Counted from the stretch's first letter, positions 10,614 to 22,436 are shown. The stretch: 64,000 bases of DNA from Pomacea canaliculata (GCF_003073045.1 NC_037594.1:31112737-31176736); one strand, 5' to 3'. Notes: generated by a model not told the origin, from the letters alone. Program-made: numbers and translations.

Positions 10614-12528
10614 ATGGTCGTCTGCGGCATAAAAGGATGCGGAAACAAGCCCTGCAGTAAACGAAATGTTCCTCTAGATGTATCTTTTCATAAGATACCC
10701 AAAATTATTTTGAACCAAGGCGACGAAACAAGAAAACTTACAGAAGAACGACGTCGTCTGCTTTACCGAGAGGATATTACAACAGAAGAGAAGTGGAACA
10801 AAATACTTATCTGTTCGAAACACTTTGTTGGCGGTAAGAAACCAGACGCTTTCCAAATTGCTAAAGTATTTAACGTTGTTCTGCATGTTGTACACATTGT
10901 GATAAATATTTTCTTCATTGTAGGTTGGTGACAGTTCACGTGATTTGAGTGAACATCAAAACAAGACTTGAATTATGCATGACCACGACTAATAAACTAT
11001 AGCTATAGAGAGAGAGGATAAAAAATGTTATTTCTACTCCATTATTTTTCTTTTTAGACGTGTATTTGGTTTATTTTGTTTCAGTGCTGATTATTATTAT
11101 TTTTTTGTAGTTAATATCACAAAGATGTAATTCATGGGTTGTTTTATTCTTGTGTCTAGGAAAGCCAGCATATGTGAATTTCCGGAACAGCCCTTCCTGG
11201 CTTCCCACTCTACACTTGGGACATGAGCGATCAAGTACTTGCTCAGAAGCTGAGACTTAAAAAAACAGGTATTTGAGGCTTGTGTCTCGCAAAAGAAGTA
11301 ATGCATCCGTCCCTACTCTACATACTGCAAGCAAGAATGGAAAATCAATCAGCAGTGACACAAGCCAGGAAGAAAAATTATGTGAAAGTGATTTTGGTTG
11401 CTCAAGTGCTTGCGAAGAAAGTTTACATGGTGACATAGAAGATTCCTGTTCAAATGATAAGAACACTCAAACAGATTTTGGTTGCTCAAGTGCTTGCAAA
11501 GAAAGTTTACATGGTGGCATAGAAGATTCATGTTCAAATGATCAGAACACTCAAACAGATTTGACTGGACTAAATATAGATGCTATCATGCAGGACTCTG
11601 AGACCAGACTTCTTGATTCAGTTAAAAACAGACAACATTGTTCTATTTATGAAAGACAGGTGTATGTTGAAGATGAAGCTAAAGTTCCATTCTACACAGG
11701 ACTTCCTTCATTGGCAGTAATGGACCTTATTTTCAGAACGGTAGAGCCATACATGTCTAATCAAACACAGTCACTGTCCAAAGAGCAAGAGTTTTTGCTG
11801 TGTTTAATTAAGATCAGACTGGACTACCAATTCCAGGATATAGGGTATCAGCTGAAAGTATCCGTGTCAACTGTGCAAAGGAGTTTTCATAGAACTCTTG
11901 ATGTACTTGTAGCACGGTTGTCTTTTTTGTTGCACTGGCCTTCAAGAGAAGCTCTGAAACTGTCTATGCCTATGTGCTTTAGAGAAAACTTTAAAGATAA
12001 AGTTGCTGTTATTGTTGACTGTTTTGAACTTGAAGCACAGAAACCATCGGGCCAAACCAATCAGATCCAAGTTTATTCCAACTATAAAAAATATCATTCT
12101 GCCAAATATCTGATTGGGATCACGCCACAAGGTTCAATCAGCTACATTTCAGATGCATTTGGTGGCAGGGCTTCAGACAAACACATCATTGAAAATACTT
12201 CTTTGTTGTCCAACTTGTTACCAGGAGATATAATTATGGCCGACAGAGGTTTCAACATTGAAGATGAAGTTCTTTTTTATCAAGCTAAATTAATAATTCA
12301 GATTTTACCCATGGGAAAAAGCAACTTCACCCACTACAAGTTGAAAATTCGAGAAAAATAGCCTCTGTACGAATTCATGTTGAGAGAGTTATAGGCTTTG
12401 TTCGCAGAAAGTTTGGAATTTTGCAGTCTAAAGTGCCTATTGACCTGATGGCAACAAAGCCTGGTGATGATAATCCAGTCATAGACAAAATAGTTCGGCC
12501 TTTGTTGCTGCATTGTAAATTTACATAA
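10614..12528 (+). pseudogene. THAP-domain DDE_4 transposase, broken by one stop and one frameshift
   Basis: Exon 1 (10614-10833) encodes a C2CH THAP finger: CGIKGC, then KWNKILICSKHFVGG. An intron with GTAAG donor and CTAG acceptor joins it to 11160 (KPAYVNFRNSPSWLPTLHLG, the usual THAP C-terminal block). The same frame continues into the transposase but is interrupted by TAA at 11258-11260. The transposase has VAVIVDCFE (first Asp), GDIIMADRGF (second Asp) and, after a frame change, RIHVERVIGF (Glu). The frame change lies at the A-run 12316-12320, where one A appears to be missing. The reading then ends at TAA 12526-12528. Residues encoded by 11393-11560 are a duplicated 28-aa block. It is likely inactive, unless the breaks are assembly errors. 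Confidence 0.85.
11393..11560 (+). repeat. 84-bp in-frame tandem duplication inside the transposase
   Basis: Two adjacent copies of a unit starting GATTTTGGTTGCTCAAGTGC encode FGCSSACEESLHGDIEDSC-type sequence twice. The copies differ at a few bases and keep the frame. Confidence 0.9.
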
Positions 12529-13279
12529 ATCCACAGTGCCTATTGAGTAGCTATAGTGCAATTTTTTAGTTTGAAATCAGCATTTATTTTCAGAATGCAT
12601 GCTTGCAATCTGTATATGTTTACATTACCAGAGAAGTTATTCTCAGATATAAAATGCACAATTACCTTACTGTACTTCGTGTTCTTTCGCACTTTATTTA
12701 TAATAGCATGATGATATCCAACTGATCAGATAAGTTACTTGGTAAGTTGATGTGAAACTGTGAACAATATAGAATTTGTTCTTTGCTGGAGATGTCATGC
12801 TTTGTATGATGTTGATCAAAATATTTGCTGTTGACAGAATATTGTTAATATTTTTTGCTTATTAACAGGCTACTCAAACATGTATAATTGAATCAAATGT
12901 TATTGTCATTTGAATGCAAATGCCGTTTGCTTCCTCAGAAGCTAATTCAGAGCAATATTGATGCCAGAGCTTCTTTGTGGATTTTAGATTACCTAACCAA
13001 TAGTTCTTAGTAATCCATATCAGTGATGTTATTTAGATTGGGATTTTGATATGTTCCTTCTTACCCTGTAATGATTTTTTTATGTTATGTTCTGTCAGCA
13101 GACACAAACATTTTCTGAAAAGAATTAATAAATATGCATTTGAATGTGCAAAAGTTCTTGTTTGATGTTAAAGAAGAAAGAAAGAAAAGGTGTGACTGGA
13201 GAGGGAGAGATTGGGGTAGCAAGCAATGAGTGAGAGGAGGTGAAACTGGACACTTAATGAAGGGGAGGAGGATTGTGTT

Positions 13280-13745
13280 TCTTATTGAAGGGAGAAGCCA
13301 CTGCCGGGACAGTGTGTTTTAATAGGGAGAAGAGAAAAGGATTCCGAGAGAGGTGGACGCTTGTTTAAGAGTAGAGAGCCATTTGCTAGACAGTGTGTCT
13401 CACTAGTGTGTAAGAGATCGAGTACATTTTAGTTTGGAGGTTGTGTTAGTCGAAGTGTGATTGCCAAGACAGTGAGTTTTAATAGTAGATTCCGTGGATT
13501 TTTGTGATTGTGCTAGAAGAGCCATTGCCAAGACAGCGTGCTTCATAATGTGTAGAAGATTCCGTGGATTTTTGTGATTGTGTTAGAAGAACCATTGCCA
13601 AGACAGTGAGTTTGAATAGTAATAGATACAGGAATTTGTGTGATTGTGTTAGAGGAGACATTGCCAAGACAGTGAGTTTTAATAGTGTGCAAGGAGTTCG
13701 GTGGACTTGGTAAATGTGTTTGACGAAAGGAAGAGCCATTGTTAT
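13280..13745. repeat. Degenerate tandem array within the transposon 3' region
   Basis: About six units of 65-75 bp share GCCATTGCCAAGACAGTGAG and TTTTGTGATTGTGTTAGAAG. It lies between the transposase gene and the right terminal inverted repeat, so it belongs to the element. Confidence 0.8.
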
Positions 13746-14014
13746 AGTGACTGTGTTTTCATAGGGTTTTTTATTTATTTATTTTTTTTTTATCAATAAA
13801 CATAGGCAGACGCGTATAGGCAAAATCGTTTTGTTTATTTGAGTGAAAGAGCACGCAATTGTCCGACTCCGCTGGTGTGCTCGAGAGACGCTAGCGGTGT
13901 CGTGACACAAGCCGATATAGAGCCGCTGAAGAAACGCGAAGCGTTAGGGAAGGAAGATGGCGGACAGTGCCTCGTTGCTAACGTGTGTATCACGTGAGTG
14001 AAAACGACCCATTA

Positions 14015-14800
14015 TCTTGTGCACACGGCACTTTCCTCACGGAGAATGACCCACCTGCTAAAAATACACTATTGTGGGGCCCATAAGAGGTTTTTATTAA
14101 AAAAAATAAATTTCCGTCTAATTATAAAATTATAGAATAAATTGTTGAGCTATAGAATGTATTCTATAGTTATGAAATCACGAATACGTCCGTGATGAAA
14201 TGAATTGTTTGGCTATGAAAAGAGTTGTATATCTGTAGAATGAGTTGTCTAGATGGAGAAAGATGATGGGGAAAATTATATAAAAAAAAAATCCCTCTTG
14301 GTGCCCCATCTTTGCCGTGCGTCAATATTTTTCTGACCGGTAGTCACAGACTCACAGCTGTTGTTGATTTAGTTTCTTTGTTTGTTTAGTCTCATTGTAG
14401 TGGGCTGCAAGGTCAACAAGTTCACATTCTTGTCAATTACGAAGATCAAACAATGGATTTCAAAGAGATGTATAAACCTTTGAAGGTTCTCGGATGAGCA
14501 ACACAGAGTATTAGTGTGAACATAAGTAACTGGTGTTCATAGTGTGCAACCAAGTCAGACTTTGTAAAATGTTAATGCGTCTCTGCATTTATATCCCTTT
14601 GTTGTTGTTTTTTTTGAGTGTTTCCAGTGTTATGTGTTTATCGATAGACACACACGTGTACTTTTTGGTCAGTGAAGATTATATCCTTCAGTGTTTTCTT
14701 GGGCGTGAATAGCCCGAAACATCTCAATAACAATAACATCTCATCTTCCTTTTTTTGTCTGAGTGAAAGAAAGCACACACACACACACACTTCATTGCAG
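14015..14800. other. AT-rich intergenic stretch
   Basis: I see no gene. About 14100-14290 contains repeated TATAGAAT/GAATTGTT motifs and short inverted segments. The remainder is unremarkable AT-rich DNA with short homopolymers. Confidence 0.4.
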
Positions 14801-14803
14801 GAC

Positions 14804-16424
14804 TTATTGCTGTGATCTTCTTGTCGGCAGAATATTTAGACGATTTATCTTCATCTCCAAGCTTTCGTTGAAGTACGAAGCCCTCCCTCCTCCTGCACCT
14901 GCGATGGGCTGGACTAGGTATGTACAGCGCGCCCACAAAGGTGCATTTAATACACACAGGATGAAAACCTCGTAAAGAATATTTACATCACCATTTAAAT
15001 CATTTCTCACAGCATCAGCACTGTTAAACACCCCCACTGTCAACGACATTCCTTCTTCTTCTCCTCCTCCTCCCCCCAACTCACACACAAATGAAACGCT
15101 TTGATCTCTTTGTGGTATGTAGTATTTTTAATAAGCAATTAAAACAAATTCATCTCAACTTAAGTTTCAACAGAGGCTTTTAGACAAGAGAGACATGGTG
15201 TTATCCTTATCGGACTTTCAAAACATCACAAGATCATCAGAAATCATTAACATATTATTATATTATACTATTAATCATTAAGTCAAGGATGCATTTACCG
15301 CTGGTATCATAGAACTCGGCATTACATCCTCCACAGTAGTTATCCCTGGCAGGACGAATTACTAAGAGACGTGAAAAAAGTTTGTTTAAGTAGAAAAATC
15401 ATAAATTGTGGATTTTAACTAAAAAACAAAAGTATTGCTAACAACATGAAAAATCTATTTAGAAGAACTGATTAAATAAAGACACGGTTGTTAGGTAACA
15501 GCTATTAAACATGTAGATAGTTGTTCTTATTGTAATCAAAATGTAGATAGCTTAAAATATTAAATAGACCAAGATAGGTGTATCGAAACGACACCTAGAT
15601 TAAAAGATAAAACAAATCAACTGGTTATATTGGTAATATGTGCTTCAGTGGTAGATAATACTGAGTCATATTTGAGCATAATTTTGGGTTGCACAATGGA
15701 TAATTTTTGTGCCGTTAAGAAAACCTCATTACAGGCAACTGAAATGGTGGATTGAGCTTCTATTTGTGATCAACAAACAGGAAAGCTTCACGCATTTTGT
15801 CAATACCTTATTACACCAGCACCGTATACAAAATTGCAAAATATCGAAAAATGGCAAAATATTGTGAGTTATATACATTATCATTATGCTAACCGGTTCC
15901 TTTGCAGGAGACTCTACGTGTGTGTGTGAAAAAAGAACGAGAGAAGAATACACATTTTAAAGAGATGCTATAATGTGTTTTGGTCCGTTACATGAACCCT
16001 CATTTTAGAAGGAAAGAAACAAAAGCATATGATAAATAAAGACAGGGTTACAGGCACACAATAAACACAGGCAGAGAAAGAATGAAAGATCAGAGCACAA
16101 ATCAGTGCTTACGAGAGATTAATGCAAGAGACTATTGAACAAGATCGAATATTAGAAAAATAATTGAAAGTTGTGAAATAGCCACAACAGTACTAAATAT
16201 ATCAAGAAGTAAAAAGGTCTAAGTAAAAACGGCCTCTACAAATTTTGAATTACACGAAAAAATAATGAATAAAGTTTACCATTTTTGTTACAGAGTAAAA
16301 ATCCATTTGCTCGAGCTGTAGCCGGGTTCACAGAATGTTTTTTTGACATTGCACTTCTCACAAAGTCATCCGTTACATTATAAACTTTGTTAAAGTCATT
16401 TTGTGAAATCGTTAGTTGGGCCAT
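14804..16424 (-). CDS. Candidate three-exon gene overlapping the end of the orphan ORF
   Basis: Exons on the minus strand: 16424-16280 (start ATG 16424-16422), 15361-15299 and 14898-14804 (stop TAA). Each junction has canonical GT...AG and all three are phase 1, giving 100 aa. The product reads MAQLTISQNDFNKVYNV, then RPARDNYCGGCNAEFYDTSG with a CxxC pair, then GAGGGRASYFNESLEMKIN. I do not recognise a family. The start overlaps the last 29 nt of the 432-aa ORF upstream in the +1 frame, and a TGA blocks the frame just before the ATG. It could be a downstream cistron, the 3' exons of the same gene read through a frame change, or chance. The splice compatibility of three short exons is the main support. 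Confidence 0.38.
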
Positions 16425-17694
16425 ATAGCTCTCTCATCTTCTTGCATTTTTGACGAGCCAGTTCGTTAAGACATTCATTCACAAACCAGGAAACTTCAGT
16501 CGTCGACGATAGCCTTTTCAATATTTCAGCATTATCCTCTGCAAAAGAAGAAACGGTTCTGTCGTTTGAGTCCACGGCCCTGCCGTCTGCTTCTCTAGAC
16601 GTCGACGGTTCTTCCTTTTCACGAGAGGTGGAAGGCTGACGACGACAGATCAGCGGTGTATCCGTAGCCATGTTTGCTTCCTCGATATTGCCACTTTCTC
16701 TGTTTCTCTCAAGTCCTTGAGAATTAAATGCTTCTTTCTCTAATGGTGATAACGCCCTAGAGGAGGGAGTAGATTCATCGACAATGTCAGGTGGTGTAGA
16801 CTGCTGCGATGTCGAGTTTGAGCGCTCTGTTCGACTCCTCTTACGTAAGGACGATCCTTCTTCCTCCGAACACGACGAATCCGAAAATCTTTTATGTTTT
16901 TCAGGAGACAGTAATGTAGACCTCTCAGAATAAGCTGTCCTTTCTCTCTGCATGGCATCCCAATCCCTTGGTGTGTCAGATTCGGTGTCCAATTCAAATC
17001 CGCTAAATGTTTTAGGTATACACCAATTTGTATAGTCTCCTGTATACTTATTTCCTCTCTGGTACATTCCCCTTTTTTTAGGAGCAAGGAAGGCCAGATT
17101 ACTGGTCATCGTTTTGTAATACTCTGGAAATTCTATGTTGGAGCGATTGACGAGATGTATTGCATAGCAAATGGAGCTTTGCATGTGTATACGTTTTTTG
17201 TTCCAGTGAGGCTCAAGACTGAAATTAGAATCTGTCAGTCCTTCGAAAACATCAATGAAAGCGCCTTTCAGTCTCTGCTCAAGAGACTGATTATCTTCAA
17301 TGAGGTTCTGGCAGAGACTAAGGAAGATACGTAGGAAGTCCTTAAAGAGCCTTTTAGCTCGGTGCGCCATGGTGTCTCTTGTATCCACGGTAACAGAAAG
17401 GTCGACAGCAGCAGGTAAGCTGCAAGGTTCTTGTTGTGGCAATTCACGAATATTGCAGAACACTCTCTTGGCGATTTCAGAACCTTTAAAAGTTCTCAGA
17501 TGTGCGCACACAGAGTCAATGTCACTGCGAACACCAAAAGCCTCCAAACACTTTATTGCTTCACGAAAACGTCTTTTCTGGCCTGGCTTTGGTTGTAGGA
17601 CCCTGTTCCGTTGCAGTCTAAAGGTAACTGGTGTCCACGGCGCACAGCGGAGGAAGGCTTCATCACAGACCTTGATTGGCTGCTGGTTACTCAT
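16396..17694 (-). CDS. Orphan single-exon protein, 432 aa, unrecognised
   Basis: An uninterrupted ORF begins with ATG at 17694-17692 (MSNQQPIKVCDEAFLRC) and ends at TGA 16398-16396. Residues 1-260 look globular, with aromatic/Cys-containing segments (FLRIFLSLCQNLIED, QSSICYAIHLVNRSNIEF, GDYTNWCIPKTFSGFELD). Residues 265-395 are a Ser/Glu/Arg-rich, probably disordered tail with KRSRTERS and repeated PSTSRE. The end (SWFVNECLNELARQKCKKMR) may be helical. There is no signal peptide or membrane segment. I recognise no domain. An intact 1.3 kb ORF without introns in repeat-rich DNA suggests a mobile-element, viral-derived or retroposed gene, but no terminal repeats or poly(A) tail were found. Confidence 0.55.
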   Translation of the reverse strand: MSNQQPIKVCDEAFLRCAPWTPVTFRLQRNRVLQPKPGQKRRFREAIKCLEAFGVRSDIDSVCAHLRTFKGSEIAKRVFCNIRELPQQEPCSLPAAVDLSVTVDTRDTMAHRAKRLFKDFLRIFLSLCQNLIEDNQSLEQRLKGAFIDVFEGLTDSNFSLEPHWNKKRIHMQSSICYAIHLVNRSNIEFPEYYKTMTSNLAFLAPKKRGMYQRGNKYTGDYTNWCIPKTFSGFELDTESDTPRDWDAMQRERTAYSERSTLLSPEKHKRFSDSSCSEEEGSSLRKRSRTERSNSTSQQSTPPDIVDESTPSSRALSPLEKEAFNSQGLERNRESGNIEEANMATDTPLICRRQPSTSREKEEPSTSREADGRAVDSNDRTVSSFAEDNAEILKRLSSTTEVSWFVNECLNELARQKCKKMRELYGPTNDFTK

Positions 17695-17718
17695 CTTAAT
17701 GAATTTTTTTTTACACAA

Positions 17719-18456
17719 GTCTTTGATTTTCTTCGTTTTGTATGGAGAAAGTAGTTATCTTTCTTCAATGCCTTGCTCTTTGAACCTTTCTCTGTCACTG
17801 CTCAGCGTGCAATGGGGGACACGGGTGGAGTTCTCGGGGAAGGCACAGCAAACCGTTTGACGTCATCAAAAAATGGACCAATCCAGAAGAAGGATGTTTG
17901 CAGTAGTTCCCGCTGGCTTTCAAGTCTCTGGCTGTGATGAGGAGGCAGGCAGGCCGATGTCGAAGTGGGCGTATTTTTTAAATGGTTTCGCCAGTGCGAG
18001 GGAAGGTGGGCGTACCGGTGGTGAACCAGAGGTCAGTTTTCCCTAATTGCTACCCTGGTCCTGAGGCAGGGTGGAGATCACAGGAGATAAACCGAGCAAT
18101 AAAACATCTTTCTCAGCCGAGTACTTGGTGTTGGTATTTAGAAACCTGAATTGAAACGGCTTGCAACTGAACTTATTGTCAGGGTTAGGACCGACAATTG
18201 AAGGTATATTCTCCATAAAATAAAGAAAAAAAAGGAGAAAAAGATGAACAGCGGAAATGACACAAACACAAATACAACTGAATTTTAAAATAAAGTATAC
18301 ATAACAACTGGAAAATAAAATAATAATACTACAGTATGGACACTAGCCTACATGCACGTCGCACGCATAACTTGGGTGGAATGCACACAGAGAGAGTAGA
18401 GAGGAGAGAGTGTGGTGCAAACAAGAGGTTGATTCTCCCTGTGTGACCAGTCTACA
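17719..18456. other. Gene-free stretch upstream of the orphan ORF
   Basis: This holds the presumed promoter side of the minus-strand orphan ORF. A segment at about 18050-18200 (AATAAA at 18101, then GTCAGGGTTAGGACCGACAA) looks like the end of a repetitive element, but no partner repeat was found in the window. Confidence 0.3.
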
Positions 18457-18687
18457 ATGGAGAAAAACCCACAGCCACTGAAGAAACGTGGCAAGAAAAC
18501 TTTGGCGGACGGAACTGTTAAAACCTACGAGTATAATGCTGTAACAAAAGATACACGCTTGTTTTTTGATGATGAATAAGCAAGAAAAATATTTAATGAT
18601 AAGTTTGAACTTGGGCAAAACAAATCGGGATGTAAGTCCTCTCTACTGGATAATTTCTTGAGCGGTGAAAGTCCTCAGTTTCCCTGA
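18457..18687 (+). pseudogene. Small decayed ORF with one in-frame stop
   Basis: ATG 18457-18459 opens a 40-aa reading (MEKNPQPLKKRGKKTLADGT, then KTYEYNAVTKDTRLFFDDE) to TAA 18577-18579. The frame stays open after this stop for another 35 codons (ARKIFNDKFELGQNKSGCKS...) to TGA 18685-18687. The composition looks coding on both sides, so a nonsense change in an older exon is likely. The family is unknown; transposon origin is a guess. Confidence 0.35.
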
Positions 18688-19012
18688 TAGTCCAGATAGT
18701 GGAATATATAATGTACCCATGCAAGAACAAAACATCATCAGCAATTCCATGTTTGTTTGTTGGTGAGCACGACAAGGTGAAGGATATTATTGATCAAGTT
18801 TATGCACATTCAGTCTCGTGCGCCTCTTCACTCGAAGTGAATATGTCAACTATGGATGAGTGTCGCGAGACGCGATCGGGCGTCGCAGGACTTTCTCTCA
18901 GACACACTCGCACACACACACACAGGCAAACTTCCACGCGCCCGACGCGAGCAACAAACCCAATCACTTTTCAGTGGACATAAAACACTCACACGAAGTT
19001 ACAATACGAAAC

Positions 19013-19988
19013 CAGTGGCGTAGGAACCAGGGGGGCTGCAGGGGCAGCCGCCCCCCCCCCCCAAGGAAAATAGGGGGGGGGGCAGGAATATCCTTTTGAA
19101 CCCCCCAAATATTTGAGACGTAATTCCTCACAAAGAGCAAAGAACTGAAGAAAGGTAGGAGAACGTAGAGAGGAGACGGTCATCACCGTCACAAAAGCGG
19201 GCCCTGAGGCAAGTGGAGGCTCGAACACCTCTGACGATCAGATCGGGGACAGTCCGTTGGTATTGTTTGCCATGCTAATTGCAGGCTGTGTTGAAGCCTG
19301 AGCGAAGAAAGCAGCCGGACAGTACATCGGTACATCGAGTGTCGTCTCCCTCCCCCCCCTGCCCCATAATGCGACGCCTTTTCTTTGGCGGTTTTCGTTT
19401 GACCAACATAAAACATCCTCCACCCACTCGCTGTCACCCTAAAATTATCTGCTATCGCTTACAACCAAAGGAGCCGCACTGGCCATCGGGAACACAGAAA
19501 GCCAGTAACGAATTAGTTGCAGAACGCAGTTTTTCTGCCTTAAAACGAACAAAAACATACCTGAGAAGTTCCATGACACAAACGCGCTTGAATAACTGTC
19601 TCATTATGCCATGTATTTAAAGAGAGGGTTTGATCTGCTTAATCTGGACGAGATTGCAATGGAGTTCATTAATAGAAATCACCGAAGACGCACTGTTTTT
19701 TGGCACACTGACTTGCCAACCTTGATTAATATGATTTATATGATTATAACGTTTATCACATTTCTTGTGAATGCGTTAGCCGGAGAGTCATTCTTTAATT
19801 TGTTTTTTCTTATTCAATGCTGCTTTGCCTTTTAACAATAAACAGCGTGTTGTGATGCTACCACTGTGTACGTGCGTGCGTGCAGTACCCCCCCCCATCC
19901 TTTTTTACGTAATGTGCGAGTGCGAACGCCGTTCACTGTCAGCAGGGAGTTTGCCCCCCCCAACGCCGAACATCTTCCTACACCACTG
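19013..19988 (+). mobile_element. Internally deleted hAT-like transposon, 976 bp
   Basis: The left end CAGTGGCGTAGGAA (19013-19026) and right end TTCCTACACCACTG (19975-19988) are inverted repeats with one mismatch. Both are followed inward by G/C homopolymer tracts. Inside, 19505-19710 encodes the hAT C-terminal dimerisation signature: ELVAERSFSALKRTKTYLRS, then after a frame change near 19611 LNLDEIAMEFINRNHRRRTV. The rest of the transposase is missing. The flanks share the 5-bp direct repeat GAAAC (19008-19012 and 19989-19993), not the 8 bp expected of hAT. Confidence 0.7.
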
Positions 19989-22430
19989 GAAACTGAAATG
20001 CATTGGCGGTCACAGAGCCCGACCTCAAAAGATATAAAAATAAACAGATTGCAGAGAAAAGAAAAGACAAACAAACAAACCAGCATGGGAGAGCCCCAGT
20101 ACTTAAAAATCATGTCTGCGCACTGATCAGCGAGCTAACGGCCTGCGACAAGGCGACAGCAAAGCTCTATTTACTCACCCAATTCGGTTCGTGACGCGTT
20201 GATTCTGTCACACACAGAAAACGCAGGAGAAAACTGATCCGTTGCTCGTACCCGTCCCACGTGCACCGCAGCAAATCCCGAGCACAACAGCTTTTCTCAA
20301 TACAGAAACTTTTCTTTGTCTGCCGACCCGATCCCGGGCCTTCAATATGTCGTCCCTGTCTCTCTCTGGATTACCCGTTCTTCTTACGTAATAGCCATAT
20401 CTTACGTCAGCACCAGTGACGACAAACTTTCCAAGGAGCAAGCGACGCGCGACAATGAGCACGTGCTGATCATCACTTTGGGCTGTGCGAGTGATAGAAC
20501 TGTTTGGATTTCTAATAACGTCTACATTGTGATGTATTTATTCTCCGGTAAAATAGTAGACAAACGTATACCATCATTCACAACCTATCCCCACGCCTCT
20601 CTGTCTCTCAAACTCTCTCTCTCTCTCTGGAGGACTCAGTGAGAGAGAATGTAATGTTTTCTGGAAAGGAATCAATTCAAATAATGATGACTACAGTAAA
20701 AAAAAAAAACTGTCAGTATTTGCTTTTTTTTCTTTTTTTTTTTTTTCAGTGCGGTCCTCATACTGCTAGCATTTTTTTTTCTTTTATCGCGATTGATATC
20801 ACAGGCCTAAGCAGTTAGCCCTTTGGAAATACCCGAAAATGACTAGTTCACCTGAAATAGAGACACCCACACGGCTGCTGAAGCGTGACGAGACGTCTGC
20901 ACTCAGTTTCCGGGCAAGGGAACCTTGAACTGCTGCTTGTCTTATATATGACCTTCTTTTTGTTTTTCATTTCGACGTGAACTTTCTGGGTCGTTATTTG
21001 TTTGTTTAATGACTTCACCGGTGTTAACTTGGCTACCAACAGGGCAGAAGTGGATGTTCATTTGTTGTTGTTGTTGACACGAATTTATGGATAGTTGTTG
21101 ATGAAACCTCCGTGATAGTCATCTCTGTTTATCTTTGACAAATTTGTCGTCTTTGCCCTCAGAACATTATTTAACTGGGTGTTTTTCTTGTTTTTACATT
21201 TGTTAAAAATCGCATTTTGGAAACACTTCTTCTTCCCAAATACGAGAAAAAGACGTGGGCACCTGTCTTTGACTGTGTCTGCTGCGAAATGGCGCATCTT
21301 CTCATCCACGCACAACTGAAAACTTTCCTTTGTCCAGCTCTTTATGAGGTCAAAGTTCACTGTTAATAGTTTTGATGTTTTGTTTTGCGTGATTTTCTTT
21401 TTCTGCCTTGCATTCTGTCACGACACCGCTAGTGTCTCTCGTTTACACGATAGTCTCCCCGTGTATATCATTTGATGTTTATACAATACACATATTATAC
21501 TTTCATTGTCGGACTCCTTTACTCCTTCGTCGCCAAAACCTTTCAACGTTGGCCCACCATACTAGGCCTTCACCACATCAATCACCGCGATGAATAGACG
21601 ACAAGTTCACACCTTGGTTGGTGACTGCCAATTAGTCACGGGCTTGGACTCATACAACAAATGTCTGACCAAGATCGCTGTCCACGGTTGACAATGAATT
21701 CTATGGGCAGGCGGCAAAGGGTGTTGCTACGAGAGATCTTATCGATATTCGTTCCTCCAGGTCGACCACACGTTGACCAACTCATGGTGGCCATGTTCAC
21801 GTTTGCAGTCAAAATGAGAAGAGGAGCGGAATGGACAAATCATGGTTTAGAAAAGTGAGCTTCTGCTAACGAATGTTATTTATTTTTCAACAGGCGATGC
21901 GTTTTATTTTCCTATCATTTAGATACTCTAATTTCCTTTTTTCTGGCGAAATACTTCGAATAACGAATGAGTAAAAATTGTATACTGTTATGATATGAAT
22001 GAGTATTGTTATGACATGGAATAACAAGTTTTGTTTTGATTAAAGCTTTTTTGTGTCTTTGTGCTTGATTCCCATGCTCGCAATAAAAAGTATAATGTAG
22101 AAAGAAAATTGATTCCCTGCTCTTACTGAAATAGTAGACAAAAGTAAACATTAACACTTAAAATAAAACACTCGATGGAGTTTCTTTGGTTATCTTTGTA
22201 TCAAAACCCAAAGTTTTCACTTACAGTAAAATGCCAGGTGGACTGTTCAGGCTTCTTTCCCGCGTTTTCTGTAATTACAAGCCTTGCTATCACCTGTCCA
22301 GTAAATCTTTTTGATGTTCTATATGAAAGAAAGTCAACTTTGGACTGCTGGCAAACCTTCCCAACTCCAACGCCCTCACCCCCTCTCCTACCCCTCCCAT
22401 TTTCATCACTTCAGTCCTTGTTACTTTGAA
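19989..22430. other. Intergenic, no convincing gene
   Basis: Short ORFs occur (minus 21085-21360, plus 21661-21858) but without matching splice partners or a recognised family. A (CT)n tract lies near 20598-20628 and T-rich runs at 20720-20750. I see nothing else that I can support. Confidence 0.4.
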
Positions 22431-22436
22431 CTCATC

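Larger units (their letters stand above)
10500..14014 (+). mobile_element. THAP/DDE DNA transposon (ISL2EU-like), about 3.5 kb
   Basis: The ends are inverted: TAATGGGTGGTTTTCAC at 10500-10516 and its near complement GTGAAAACGACCCATTA at 13998-14014. The target duplication is 2 bp, TA or AT; TAAT/ATTA at the ends leaves it ambiguous. Inside is one plus-strand gene (10614-12528) with a THAP zinc finger and a DDE_4-type transposase. That pairing and a 2-bp duplication are typical of ISL2EU-type elements, as I remember the family. About 1.4 kb of AT-rich noncoding sequence and a degenerate tandem array follow the gene. The element lies about 200 bp after the break in the truncated AKR copy. Confidence 0.8.

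Noticed and set aside
17300..17860. 186-aa plus-strand ORF
   Set aside because: It is antisense to the 432-aa orphan ORF, which has the more protein-like composition and a better defined start.
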